Origin: TMED27 sp045106175
GTDB lineage: Bacteria; Pseudomonadota; Alphaproteobacteria; Micavibrionales; Micavibrionaceae
Length of the DNA stretch: 7,300 nucleotides
NCBI GenBank assembly: GCA_045106175.1
Contig: JBGCEF010000012.1
Location: 1-7,300 of the forward strand
Direction: 5' to 3'
In this document: positions 1-6,662 of the stretch, piece by piece
Layout: each line of letters starts with the position of its first letter
Position numbering within the stretch: the first letter of the stretch is position 1
Notes under the pieces: generated by a model
What the model was told of the DNA's origin: nothing
The model's database searches: none
Seen by the model: only the letters and a program-made list of their open reading frames with translations
Translations under genes and position numbers: made by a program

Positions 1-1
1 A

Positions 2-214
2 ACGCATGATGATCAACATGAAGCGGAATTTTTATCAGCCCTAAAATTTGCGAAGAAAAAACGATTAGGACCATACGATAATCGTGAAAAATACACCTAT
101 GAAAAAGCCTTATCAACGTTATCTAGAAACGGCTATAATTTTGAAACTGCACGGCGCGTATTAAATATAGAAAAAAGCGAATTAGACGATTTAGAATACA
201 ACTCGTTCTATTGA
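2..214 (+). CDS. recX: RecX-like RecA regulator, C-terminal 70 residues (5' end outside window)
   Basis: The reading frame is open from the left edge to a TGA at 212-214 and gives the last 70 residues of a basic, helical protein. Two stretches look like the C-terminal half of RecX: LKFAKKKRLGPYD near residues 15-25 of the fragment (the family typically has a basic stretch followed by a G-P-[YF] turn), and LSTLSRNGYNFETARRVLNI near residues 38-57, which fits the repeated three-helix RecX unit (L-x-R-x-G-[YF]...A-x-x-V-[LI]). RecX is a cytosolic protein that binds RecA filaments and limits recombinase activity and the SOS response; that role is family knowledge, not visible here. The start, N-terminal repeats and promoter lie outside the window. 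The gene converges on the large histidine kinase and overlaps its stop codon by 7 bp. Identification rests on a short fragment, so another small helical protein cannot be fully excluded. Confidence 0.72.
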   Translation, partial: THDDQHEAEFLSALKFAKKKRLGPYDNREKYTYEKALSTLSRNGYNFETARRVLNIEKSELDDLEYNSFY

Positions 215-2763
215 TTCGAAGCACCATCCGATGACGATAATTTAGAATGCTTTCGCATTACAACGCGCTCTTTAGGGAAGATAGCCTTAACCGTTGTCCC
301 GATTCCTTTTTGAGAAATCAGATCCAACTCTGCTCCATGCAACTTAAGCAAGGCATCTACTAACGTTAAACCAAGTCCAGTCCCAGAACCATCTCTATCA
401 AACTCACTATCCAGCTGCCCAAACGCAGAAAGAGCTTTCTTAATTTCATCTTCATCTAAACCAATACCGGTATCCGTAACCAAAAAATGTAATGCCCCGC
501 TCCTATCAACCTCATAAGAAAGAGTGACACGACCATCTTTCGGCGTAAACTTAACAGCATTAGAAAGAAGATTCATAATAACCTGTTTAATCGACAAATC
601 CTCACCAATAAGTTCCGGCATGCCTTCTAACTCATTGCTAACAATAACGCCTGAATCCTCAATTTTAGTACTCAAAAGCTCAACACAACTCTCAGCAATT
701 TTATTAACACTGATCTGACTTTCATTTAACTGACGTTTACCAGCCTCAATCTTAGAAATACCAAGTATTTCATTGATAACATTTAATAAATTTTTACCAC
801 TATCATTAATATCTTTCGCATATTCGAGGTAAGCCTGCTGTTCCAGCTTTCCCAACACCTCACCTCTAATCATCTCAGAAAAACCGATAATAGAATTAAG
901 CGGCGTACGCAATTCATGGCTCATATTCGCAAGGAATTCTGATTTGGCACGGTTTGCTAAATCAGAATGCATCTTTGCCTTTTGCAACGCGATAGACGTT
1001 AACTTACGCTCGGAAATATCTTCAATACTTCCTTCAAAATACAGAATAGTTCCGCCTTCATCACGAACAGTATGAATGTTTTCATTCACCCAAATCTCAC
1101 CACCATCGCACTTCTTAACAAGCACTTCATGGTTCGTAACAATCTCATCTTTTTCCAAAGTACGGATAAAAGAAGCACGCGCATTCACATCAGCATAAAT
1201 ATCTTTATGTGCATTTTTAACCTCACGCAAAAGCTGCTCTGGCCCCTCATACCCCAAAATTTCCGCCATAGATGGGTTCGCACTTAAATACAAACCTTCC
1301 GCAGTCATCTGAAAAATACCACCTGCCGCATTCTGAACAATATTACGATATTTACGCTCCGCCTCACTTAAAGCCCTCTCCGCACGCCTTCGCTCTTCAA
1401 CATCAGTAAATGTCCCAACCAAACGCTTGGCTTCATCATCATCATCATCTTGATTAATCATCGACACAGAAAGCTCTGCTGCACGAAATGTGCCGTCTGA
1501 TGTGCGAATACGTGTAAAACGCCTAAACGATTTAATTTTCCCATAGATTACAGATTGAAAATCATCACGCACGTCATGTTGGTCCTGCGGATGCAAAACC
1601 TTAAATAATTCAAGCCCCAAAGACTGATCTATCTCAAAACCGGTAATCTTTGGCCATTGCGCATTAAGAAACAAAATCTTGGCATCTAAATCTGTTTCAA
1701 AAATAATATCAGAAACAGAGTCAATAATAACACGGTTCTCACGATCCGCACGGCGTGCTGTTTGATTAAGCAATTCTCTTTTTTGAATTTCACTCTGTAG
1801 CGCTTCGTTTTTCGTGCTCAAATTCTTATTAATCACGGAAAATTTCCTGGCCTGCAAATGGTTTGAACGAAGATGCAGCGTAATCGTAACCGTTAAAATC
1901 ATACAAAAACCAAGCACAAAATACGGCATCAATTCCAATATAAGAATATCGTCTTTCTTATAAAATTGACTTGTAATCTCTAATGTACGACCGCCAAACT
2001 CCAAATCAAATGACTGCCAATCATCATATTCCGCCTTAGCAATTTTTTTATTGCGTGCAAATTGATAAAAAGTTTCACCATTGGAAACTTCGCGAATAGT
2101 CAAATTAGAAACAAGTTCATTTACATTCAAATTACGCGTTTCAAAAACATGCCCTAAATGCGTAAACGCGATTAATAAGCTTTGTTGACCAACACCGGCT
2201 TCAGTAGCTTTTATAACCGCAAAAGCATTATCCTGATCACCTTTGTAATCAGTAACATTAGGAACCAAAACCAATTCATCACGCTCCAAAAGAGAACGTC
2301 GAATAGCCGATTTTATACTCTTATCACGCAAAATAACTGAATAGTCAGGATTAGAATCTTGAAAAATATCCTGATAAAGCGGTAATAAATCCCAATTTTC
2401 ACCATTTTTATGCAACCACAAAACCACCTCAAACTGTTGCAATGATTTTTCAACACTGCTGAGACGATCAATAACAACAGATTTCTCATTATCTTGCGTT
2501 AAAGCAAGCAACGTAGAAATCGTTCGGATAGAAAATTCTAATTCCCCAAACTCTTTCGCAACCGCTTCCGACATCTCTGAAGAAATCCGCTTATAATCAT
2601 TACTCAACATTGAATTAGTAACGGATTGCACAGCTAAGAAAAAAAGCAATGAAGTAAGCGCACCAAAAATCAAAAATCCTAAATGCACACCCTGTGAAAG
2701 CATTGGCTTGCTAATTTTCACTTGCCCATCATCAATATTAATAGTGTTTTCAGCATCCGCCAT
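208..2763 (-). CDS. Membrane-bound PAS-PAS sensor histidine kinase (PleC/DivJ-like catalytic core)
   Basis: This 851-residue protein is an orphan sensor kinase in the inner membrane. Domains in order: a short cytoplasmic N-terminus; TM1 at about 27-48; a periplasmic sensor of about 230 residues (50-278) whose end (FGGRTLEITSQF, 256-267) resembles the close of a CHASE domain; TM2 at about 279-298; a coiled linker (305-345); PAS1 at about 345-457, ending in the PAC-like GTFTDVEERR; PAS2 at about 470-588; then HisKA and HATPase_c. The phosphoacceptor is His616 in MSHELRTPLNSIIGFSEMI. The N box has N731 and N735 (NLLSNAVKF), the G1 box is DTGIG (764-768) and the G2 box is GTGLGL (794-799). No HAMP, receiver or output domain is present. 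The H-box and following helix (YLEYAKDINDSG, SKIEAG) resemble alphaproteobacterial PleC/DivJ-type kinases. A run of five Asp (439-443, five GAT codons) sits in PAS1. The ATG has only a weak upstream GAG (13-nt spacing). The ligand is unknown. Confidence 0.93.
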   Translation of the reverse strand: MADAENTINIDDGQVKISKPMLSQGVHLGFLIFGALTSLLFFLAVQSVTNSMLSNDYKRISSEMSEAVAKEFGELEFSIRTISTLLALTQDNEKSVVIDRLSSVEKSLQQFEVVLWLHKNGENWDLLPLYQDIFQDSNPDYSVILRDKSIKSAIRRSLLERDELVLVPNVTDYKGDQDNAFAVIKATEAGVGQQSLLIAFTHLGHVFETRNLNVNELVSNLTIREVSNGETFYQFARNKKIAKAEYDDWQSFDLEFGGRTLEITSQFYKKDDILILELMPYFVLGFCMILTVTITLHLRSNHLQARKFSVINKNLSTKNEALQSEIQKRELLNQTARRADRENRVIIDSVSDIIFETDLDAKILFLNAQWPKITGFEIDQSLGLELFKVLHPQDQHDVRDDFQSVIYGKIKSFRRFTRIRTSDGTFRAAELSVSMINQDDDDDEAKRLVGTFTDVEERRRAERALSEAERKYRNIVQNAAGGIFQMTAEGLYLSANPSMAEILGYEGPEQLLREVKNAHKDIYADVNARASFIRTLEKDEIVTNHEVLVKKCDGGEIWVNENIHTVRDEGGTILYFEGSIEDISERKLTSIALQKAKMHSDLANRAKSEFLANMSHELRTPLNSIIGFSEMIRGEVLGKLEQQAYLEYAKDINDSGKNLLNVINEILGISKIEAGKRQLNESQISVNKIAESCVELLSTKIEDSGVIVSNELEGMPELIGEDLSIKQVIMNLLSNAVKFTPKDGRVTLSYEVDRSGALHFLVTDTGIGLDEDEIKKALSAFGQLDSEFDRDGSGTGLGLTLVDALLKLHGAELDLISQKGIGTTVKAIFPKERVVMRKHSKLSSSDGASNQ

Positions 2764-3008
2764 AATTGAATAATATCTCTTTTTTATAATTAGACGCAGT
2801 CTGAAATCGGACCTGAATGCCCTACCCTCATATAAAATGCCTTAAACCTCTTAAAAAGTCGCTAATTTTTATATAACAAAACGTTAATAGAGACATGGCA
2901 GAAAACAACGCACACACCTTAAAATCTTTGCATTCCTATGGGATTCATGGTTTATTGCAGGTGCGAAGTAACTTTATTGAATCTAATTTAAAATAAAAGG
3001 ACAAAACC
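2764..3008. promoter_or_regulatory. Divergent intergenic region between the PAS kinase and phasin genes
   Basis: These 245 bp separate two genes transcribed away from each other, so promoters for both should lie here. The stretch is very AT-rich, with several TATA-like hexamers on both strands (for example TATAAT at 2785-2790 and TATAAC at 2872-2877), but none is paired convincingly with a -35 box at 16-18 bp, so I do not assign a specific promoter. Two TTAA motifs (2842-2845 and 2851-2854) are 5 bp apart. The phasin ribosome binding site AAAGGA (2996-3001) is at the right end. A 33-codon open frame (2895-2996), in the same frame as the phasin and closed by TAA just before its ribosome binding site, is described under findings. 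No RNA gene or riboswitch-like fold was recognised. Confidence 0.5.
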
Positions 3009-3461
3009 ATGACAAGTAAAGATAACAATTTCACTAACTTCTTTGCTCAAAACAACATTGGTAATTTTTTTGAGAGCTACAACAAATCACCGATCGATAT
3101 GAAGTCATTTTTAGAAACACAACGCAAAAATTTCCAAGCACTATCAGAAGTGCAGCAAAAAACATTCGAAGGCATCCAAGAAATTGCGCAACGTCAATCC
3201 GCAATTTTATCGCAAATCGTTGAAGATAATTCAGAAATTGCAAAACAAGCCCTTACAGAAGGCACACCTGAAGAAAAAATTGCTCAAAATGCCGAAATAT
3301 TCAAAAAGACTTATGAGCGCAATATTGATGGCTTTCAAGAAATCTCAGACCTTGTTGCAAAATCAAACCAGCAAGCATCAGGTATTTTAAATAAACGTGT
3401 AAGCGCAAGCGTAAACGAATTGAAATCCGCCATTAAAAAACCAAATGGAAAAGCGGCTTAA
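3009..3461 (+). CDS. Phasin family protein
   Basis: A 150-residue, almost entirely helical, hydrophilic protein with no signal peptide or membrane segment. The core at about 30-130 matches the phasin_2 type found in alphaproteobacteria: a short Phe-rich lead (FFAQNNIGNFFESYN, 11-25), then MKSFLETQRKNFQALSEVQQ (31-50), which fits the typical [ML]-x-x-[FL]-x-x-x-QRKN-[FIL]-[EQ]-A-L signature, then GIQEIAQRQSAILSQIVED and a long amphipathic helix. The tail is basic (KKPNGK). Phasins coat polyhydroxyalkanoate granules and control their size and number; some members have other or unknown roles, and no PHA synthase or depolymerase gene is in this window to confirm that use. The length is normal for the family. 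The ATG is preceded by AAAGGA with 7-nt spacing, a good ribosome binding site. It is a single-gene unit ending at a strong hairpin terminator. Confidence 0.88.
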   Translation: MTSKDNNFTNFFAQNNIGNFFESYNKSPIDMKSFLETQRKNFQALSEVQQKTFEGIQEIAQRQSAILSQIVEDNSEIAKQALTEGTPEEKIAQNAEIFKKTYERNIDGFQEISDLVAKSNQQASGILNKRVSASVNELKSAIKKPNGKAA

Positions 3462-3486
3462 ATCGTATTGAACATCTAATATAAAT

Positions 3487-3512
3487 AAGCCGCAGCAAAT
3501 GCGGCTTTTTTT
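3487..3512 (+). terminator. Rho-independent terminator of the phasin gene (probably bidirectional)
   Basis: Stem AAGCCGCA (3487-3494) pairs perfectly with TGCGGCTT (3500-3507) around a 5-nt loop GCAAA, and the T-tract runs through 3506-3512. It starts 25 bp after the phasin stop. The convergent EnvZ-like gene stops at 3522, so the same hairpin, read on the minus strand with a weaker interrupted T-tract (CTTATTTATATT), probably also terminates that operon. Confidence 0.9.
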
Positions 3513-3521
3513 ATAGGAATT

Positions 3522-4913
3522 TTATACCGGCAATCGCATAACAACACGAAGCCCACCATAAGAAGATGTTTCCAACCATATCTTACCACCATGCGCATGA
3601 ACAACGTCCTTGGTAATCGACAATCCTAATCCAACACCTTCACTACCTCTAGATTCATCCAAACGGTAAAACGGCTTAAACACTTGCTCCATCTCCTCAC
3701 TGGGGATACCGGATCCATTATCATCAACAGTAACAATCAACTTTTTAAAATCATCAATATGCGCACTCACCCATATATCATCCGCATATTTTGCAGCATT
3801 TTGAACAACATTCGCCAAAGCTCTCTCAAAAGACTTCGGCCTTAACATGGCATTCAAACCAGTCTGCAACTCTTCATGTATACTTACATTTTTATAGTCT
3901 ACACTTTTGAAAACACGACTAAATAAATCATTTAAATGAACCATGCTTGTGGGCTCACCGCCTTCACCGCGCACAAAATCCAAATACCCATCAATCATTT
4001 TTTCCATCTCTGAAATGTCATTTTTCATCTCAGTGATATCAGACGTATCCCCCAACATCGCAAGCTGCAATTTCAAACGTGTTAAAGGCGTCCTTAGATC
4101 ATGAGAAACCCCCGCTAACATGGCCGTACGCTGCGAGACTTGCCTTTTTATACGCCGATGCATATCCATAAACGCCTGCGAGGCATCCCTGACTTCTCTT
4201 GCACCTTCTGGCTTAAACGTAGGCACATCACGACCACGTCCCAAACGCTTCGCCGCTGCCGCCAATTTCCTGATCGGGCGAATTTGATTACGCATAAAGA
4301 TAACGGCAATCATTAACAATAAAATAGAAGAACCAAAAACCCACAATAAAAACACATAACCAGATGAAGAAAACAAACGACGTTCTGGAAGGTTAACCGA
4401 TAAAACCCCGTTCAAAAGCTGCGCATCAACAAAAACACGCTTTTCATCAAAATCAACAGCAACCCGAAAAGGGCGATTAAGCTGCCTATCCAATGAATTA
4501 TACAAGCTATTGATAAACAAACGTTCTAATGGTGCCGCAAACTGATCATCATAAACACCCTTCAATTCGGCACCTTTATTAAAATATATGTCAAAATTTA
4601 AATGCCTTTTTACATCTTCAACAACCACCTGCTCTCGCTCAACAGACATACCATTTTCAAAAGCATGCGCAATCATCGCAATCTCACCAGCAACCGCATT
4701 GCTCAATCGTCCCGTAACTTTGGTCCAATGACGATCAATAAAAAAGAGCGTCGTTACGACCTGTATAAGAACAACTGGAATAACAAGAATTAGCAAAGAT
4801 CGCCCGAACAAACTTCGTGGCAAAACACGTTTCAATACGCCAACTTTGCGTTCTTCTTTTACAAACCCTCCATCATCGGAAGATTTATCGCGCATTTGTT
4901 CATTATCCGTCAT
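3522..4913 (-). CDS. EnvZ-type sensor histidine kinase of an OmpR/EnvZ-like pair
   Basis: A 463-residue inner-membrane kinase with the compact EnvZ layout. A charged cytoplasmic N-terminus (1-35) leads to TM1 at about 36-58 (LFGRSLLILVIPVVLIQVV), a periplasmic domain of about 125 residues (60-184), TM2 at about 186-207 and a HAMP linker (208-260, beginning RNQIRPIRKLAAAAKRLGRG). HisKA follows with phosphoacceptor His271 in AGVSHDLRTPLTRLKL. The ATPase domain has N box N368/N372 (ANVVQNAAKYA), G1 box DDNGSGIP (397-404), F box FKPFYRLDES and G2 box GVGLGLSI (426-433). All catalytic motifs are present. The HDLRTPLTR H-box is typical of EnvZ-family kinases. The start overlaps the stop of the upstream response regulator as ATGA, and a GAGGG element lies 10 nt before the ATG, so the pair is translationally coupled. 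The sensed stimulus cannot be read from the sequence. I call it EnvZ-type, not EnvZ, because orthology is unproven. Confidence 0.93.
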   Translation of the reverse strand: MTDNEQMRDKSSDDGGFVKEERKVGVLKRVLPRSLFGRSLLILVIPVVLIQVVTTLFFIDRHWTKVTGRLSNAVAGEIAMIAHAFENGMSVEREQVVVEDVKRHLNFDIYFNKGAELKGVYDDQFAAPLERLFINSLYNSLDRQLNRPFRVAVDFDEKRVFVDAQLLNGVLSVNLPERRLFSSSGYVFLLWVFGSSILLLMIAVIFMRNQIRPIRKLAAAAKRLGRGRDVPTFKPEGAREVRDASQAFMDMHRRIKRQVSQRTAMLAGVSHDLRTPLTRLKLQLAMLGDTSDITEMKNDISEMEKMIDGYLDFVRGEGGEPTSMVHLNDLFSRVFKSVDYKNVSIHEELQTGLNAMLRPKSFERALANVVQNAAKYADDIWVSAHIDDFKKLIVTVDDNGSGIPSEEMEQVFKPFYRLDESRGSEGVGLGLSITKDVVHAHGGKIWLETSSYGGLRVVMRLPV

Positions 4914-5650
4914 GGTTTATCAACCCTCAACAAATACCCTTGCCCTCTCACTGTCTGAAGGTATTTTGGCGCCTTTGTATCATCTTCAATTTTACGACGC
5001 AGCCGCGTAACTTGTACATCAATCGTTCGCTCACCGGCATCCAAACCGCAAACAGAGGCCAAATCATCACGACTAACCGCCTGCCCGGCTTTACCCGCCA
5101 ACGCTTGTATCAAATTAACCTCAACAGACGTTAACTTCACCATCTCACCATCATCCCCCAACAAAACAGAATCTTGTCCGTTAAACTCCCAGGGGCCAAT
5201 ACGAAAACGCTCATACAATTTTGCCTTTGATGCAATCCCTCGCTTTAAAATCGCATGTAGCCGTAAAACCAATTCCTTCGGCTCAAACGGTTTCGGCAAA
5301 TAATCATCCGCTCCCGCCTGCAAGCCCTCAATTCGGTCTTCAATTTCCCCCAAAGCCGTGAGCATGATAGCAGGCACTTCATTGCCTTCATCTCTTAATC
5401 GTTGAACAAACGCGGTTCCCGTCTCACCAGGCATCATCACATCAACAACCATAATATCAACATCAAATTGCTCTAAAATCTCCGAAGCCACTTTTGCATC
5501 TTCCGCAGATAATACAATAAAACCATGCTCACAAAGATAGCGCACAACCAGATCGCGGATACGAGTATCATCGTCAATTACCAGCACATGCGGCTTCTGA
5601 GCGTATGAAACAGAGTAATTTTCTTTCGTTTTTGCACCTGCACACATCAC
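4910..5650 (-). CDS. OmpR-type DNA-binding response regulator
   Basis: A 246-residue cytosolic transcription factor. The receiver domain (about 20-138) has the acidic pocket IDDD (D26-D28), phosphoacceptor Asp70 in VVDVMMPG, switch Thr98 in IMLTA and Lys120 in LPKPFEP. A linker leads to an OmpR/PhoB winged helix (about 147-242) with the recognition-helix signature ERTIDVQVTRLRRKIEDD and the wing YLQTVRGQGYLL. Length and motifs are standard. It is the first gene of an operon with the EnvZ-type kinase (4-bp overlap), which is its obvious phosphodonor. The first possible start is GTG at 5650-5648, followed at once by ATG at 5647-5645. The only Shine-Dalgarno-like element, GGAG, is 12 nt from the GTG and 15 nt from the ATG, so the exact start is uncertain by one codon. 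The divergently oriented ilvE begins 79 bp away, so autoregulation from the shared region could also affect ilvE. Confidence 0.94.
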   Translation of the reverse strand: MMCAGAKTKENYSVSYAQKPHVLVIDDDTRIRDLVVRYLCEHGFIVLSAEDAKVASEILEQFDVDIMVVDVMMPGETGTAFVQRLRDEGNEVPAIMLTALGEIEDRIEGLQAGADDYLPKPFEPKELVLRLHAILKRGIASKAKLYERFRIGPWEFNGQDSVLLGDDGEMVKLTSVEVNLIQALAGKAGQAVSRDDLASVCGLDAGERTIDVQVTRLRRKIEDDTKAPKYLQTVRGQGYLLRVDKP

Positions 5651-5729
5651 AAACGTTTACAACTCCAAGCGGTTTAACCTAATCTAAGCCTTCGTTTTAC
5701 AACAAACTCAACGATTTAGGAATGAAGAA
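5651..5729. promoter_or_regulatory. 79-bp divergent promoter region between the response regulator and ilvE, with a candidate ilvE promoter
   Basis: On the plus strand, TTTACA (5656-5661) and TAATCT (5680-5685) are separated by 18 bp and form a reasonable sigma-70-like promoter for ilvE. AGGAA (5718-5722) is a good ribosome binding site 7 nt before its ATG. Two palindromes lie within or beside this promoter: AAACGTTT (5651-5658), which overlaps the -35 box, and GGTTTAACC (5671-5679, with a one-base centre) in the spacer. A minus-strand promoter for the response regulator must also be here, but I could not assign its boxes with confidence. A binding site for the adjacent regulator is possible; nothing in the sequence proves it. 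Confidence 0.45.
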
Positions 5730-6605
5730 ATGGCTCTAATCCCATTTGATGACAGAGACGGATATATTTGGATGGATGGCGAAATGCTTCCATGGCGCGA
5801 AGCAAAACTCCATTACCTCACCCATGCTTTGCATTACGGCACACAAGTCTTTGAAGGGGAACGCGCATATAACGGTCAAATCTTTAAATGTCGCGAGCAT
5901 TCTGAACGCCTCCTAAAATCCGCAAATATCATTCGCATGCCGATGGAATACACCGCAGAACAAATTGATGAGATCAAATATGAAGTTATCAAGGCCAACA
6001 ATTTAGAGAACTGTTATATCCGAGCCGCCGCATGGCGTGGCGCCGAACAAATGGGCATCGACGTTGATGGTACTCACACGCATATGGCCGTCGCCGCTTG
6101 GGATTGGGGAAGCTATTTCGACCCTGAAGTCCGTAAAGTTGGAATCTCCCTCAAAAGTACAGAATGGCGCAAACCAAACCCCAACTGCGCCCCAACCGCA
6201 TCAAAAACCGCCAGCCTTTATAACATGAGCTGCATCGTCAAAAACGAAGTTAAAGAAGCCGGATATACCGACGCCTTTATGCTTGATCACGAAGGCTACG
6301 TTGCAGAAAGTACGGGCGCAAATATCTTCCTTATTAAAGATGGCATCATCCATACACCTATCGCAGATAGATTTTTAAACGGTATCACAAGACAAACAGT
6401 CATCGGTCTGGCTCGTGATTTGGGTTATACGGTCGAAGAGCGCCGCATCAAACCAGAGGAAGTCGAAAGCTTCGAAGAAATCTTCTTAACTGGAAGCGCC
6501 GCTGAAATCACTCCCGTCGGTAAAATTGATGATCTAACATTTACTCCTGGGCCAATCACGGAAAAACTCGCAGATGCCTACACGGCATTAACACACGGCA
6601 AATAA
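5730..6605 (+). CDS. ilvE: Branched-chain amino acid aminotransferase (class IV PLP enzyme)
   Basis: This 291-residue cytosolic enzyme transfers the amino group between branched-chain amino acids (Leu, Ile, Val) and 2-oxoglutarate/glutamate, the last step of their synthesis and the first of their breakdown (EC 2.6.1.42). It is a fold-type IV PLP protein. The N-terminal domain carries WMDGEMLPWREAKLHYLTHA (14-33) and HYGTQVFEGERAY (35-47). The PLP Schiff-base lysine is K159 in PTASKTASLYNMS. The cofactor-ring glutamate is E193 in YVAESTGANIFL. The phosphate-binding loop is FLTGSAAEITPV (252-263). Length and positions agree closely with E. coli IlvE. The FEGERAY variant, in place of the enteric FEGIRCY, looks like the alphaproteobacterial form. 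The ATG at 5730 is supported by AGGAA 7 nt upstream. Related class IV enzymes (D-amino acid transaminase, aminodeoxychorismate lyase) are less likely given the HYGTQVFEG block. It is a single-gene unit, divergent from the two-component operon. Confidence 0.95.
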   Translation: MALIPFDDRDGYIWMDGEMLPWREAKLHYLTHALHYGTQVFEGERAYNGQIFKCREHSERLLKSANIIRMPMEYTAEQIDEIKYEVIKANNLENCYIRAAAWRGAEQMGIDVDGTHTHMAVAAWDWGSYFDPEVRKVGISLKSTEWRKPNPNCAPTASKTASLYNMSCIVKNEVKEAGYTDAFMLDHEGYVAESTGANIFLIKDGIIHTPIADRFLNGITRQTVIGLARDLGYTVEERRIKPEEVESFEEIFLTGSAAEITPVGKIDDLTFTPGPITEKLADAYTALTHGK

Positions 6606-6608
6606 GAA

Positions 6609-6638
6609 AAAGGCATCAACCGCTTAGTTAATGCCTTT
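6609..6638. terminator. Bidirectional terminator-like hairpin between ilvE and the repeat-protein gene
   Basis: AAAGGCAT (6609-6616) pairs with ATGCCTTT (6631-6638). After one mismatch, AAC (6618-6620) can pair with GTT (6627-6629), leaving a 6-nt loop. It begins 3 bp after the ilvE stop (TAA, 6603-6605) and lies 24 bp beyond the stop of the convergent gene. The trailing T-tract is better on the minus strand (TTTTTCTTATT) than on the plus strand (TTTCCC), so it may serve the minus-strand gene more efficiently than ilvE. Confidence 0.7.
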
Positions 6639-6662
6639 CCCTCAATTTCGGAGTTTAAAACG

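Noticed and set aside
2785..2790. Perfect TATAAT hexamer on the plus strand
   Set aside because: It is over 200 bp from the phasin start, has no good -35 partner at 16-18 bp, and lies in an AT-rich run just before the divergent kinase gene.
2842..2854. Possible CtrA site (paired TTAA motifs) upstream of the PAS kinase
   Set aside because: The two TTAA motifs are 5 bp apart, while the CtrA consensus needs 7 bp. In such AT-rich intergenic DNA the pair is expected by chance.
4817..5134. 105-codon plus-strand frame antisense to the two-component genes
   Set aside because: It lies wholly opposite two well-supported genes, crosses their junction, has no recognisable domain or ribosome binding site, and looks like a chance shadow frame.
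3522..5650. Calling the pair true OmpR and EnvZ and assigning osmoregulation
   Set aside because: The domain layout and motifs define the family only. Many alphaproteobacterial pairs share them, and no porin or other target gene is nearby to support that role.
5722..5739. Five-codon open frame (ATG at 5722) overlapping the ilvE start
   Set aside because: Its ATG overlaps the AGGAA ribosome binding site that serves the ilvE ATG, so it cannot be efficiently initiated and is probably chance.
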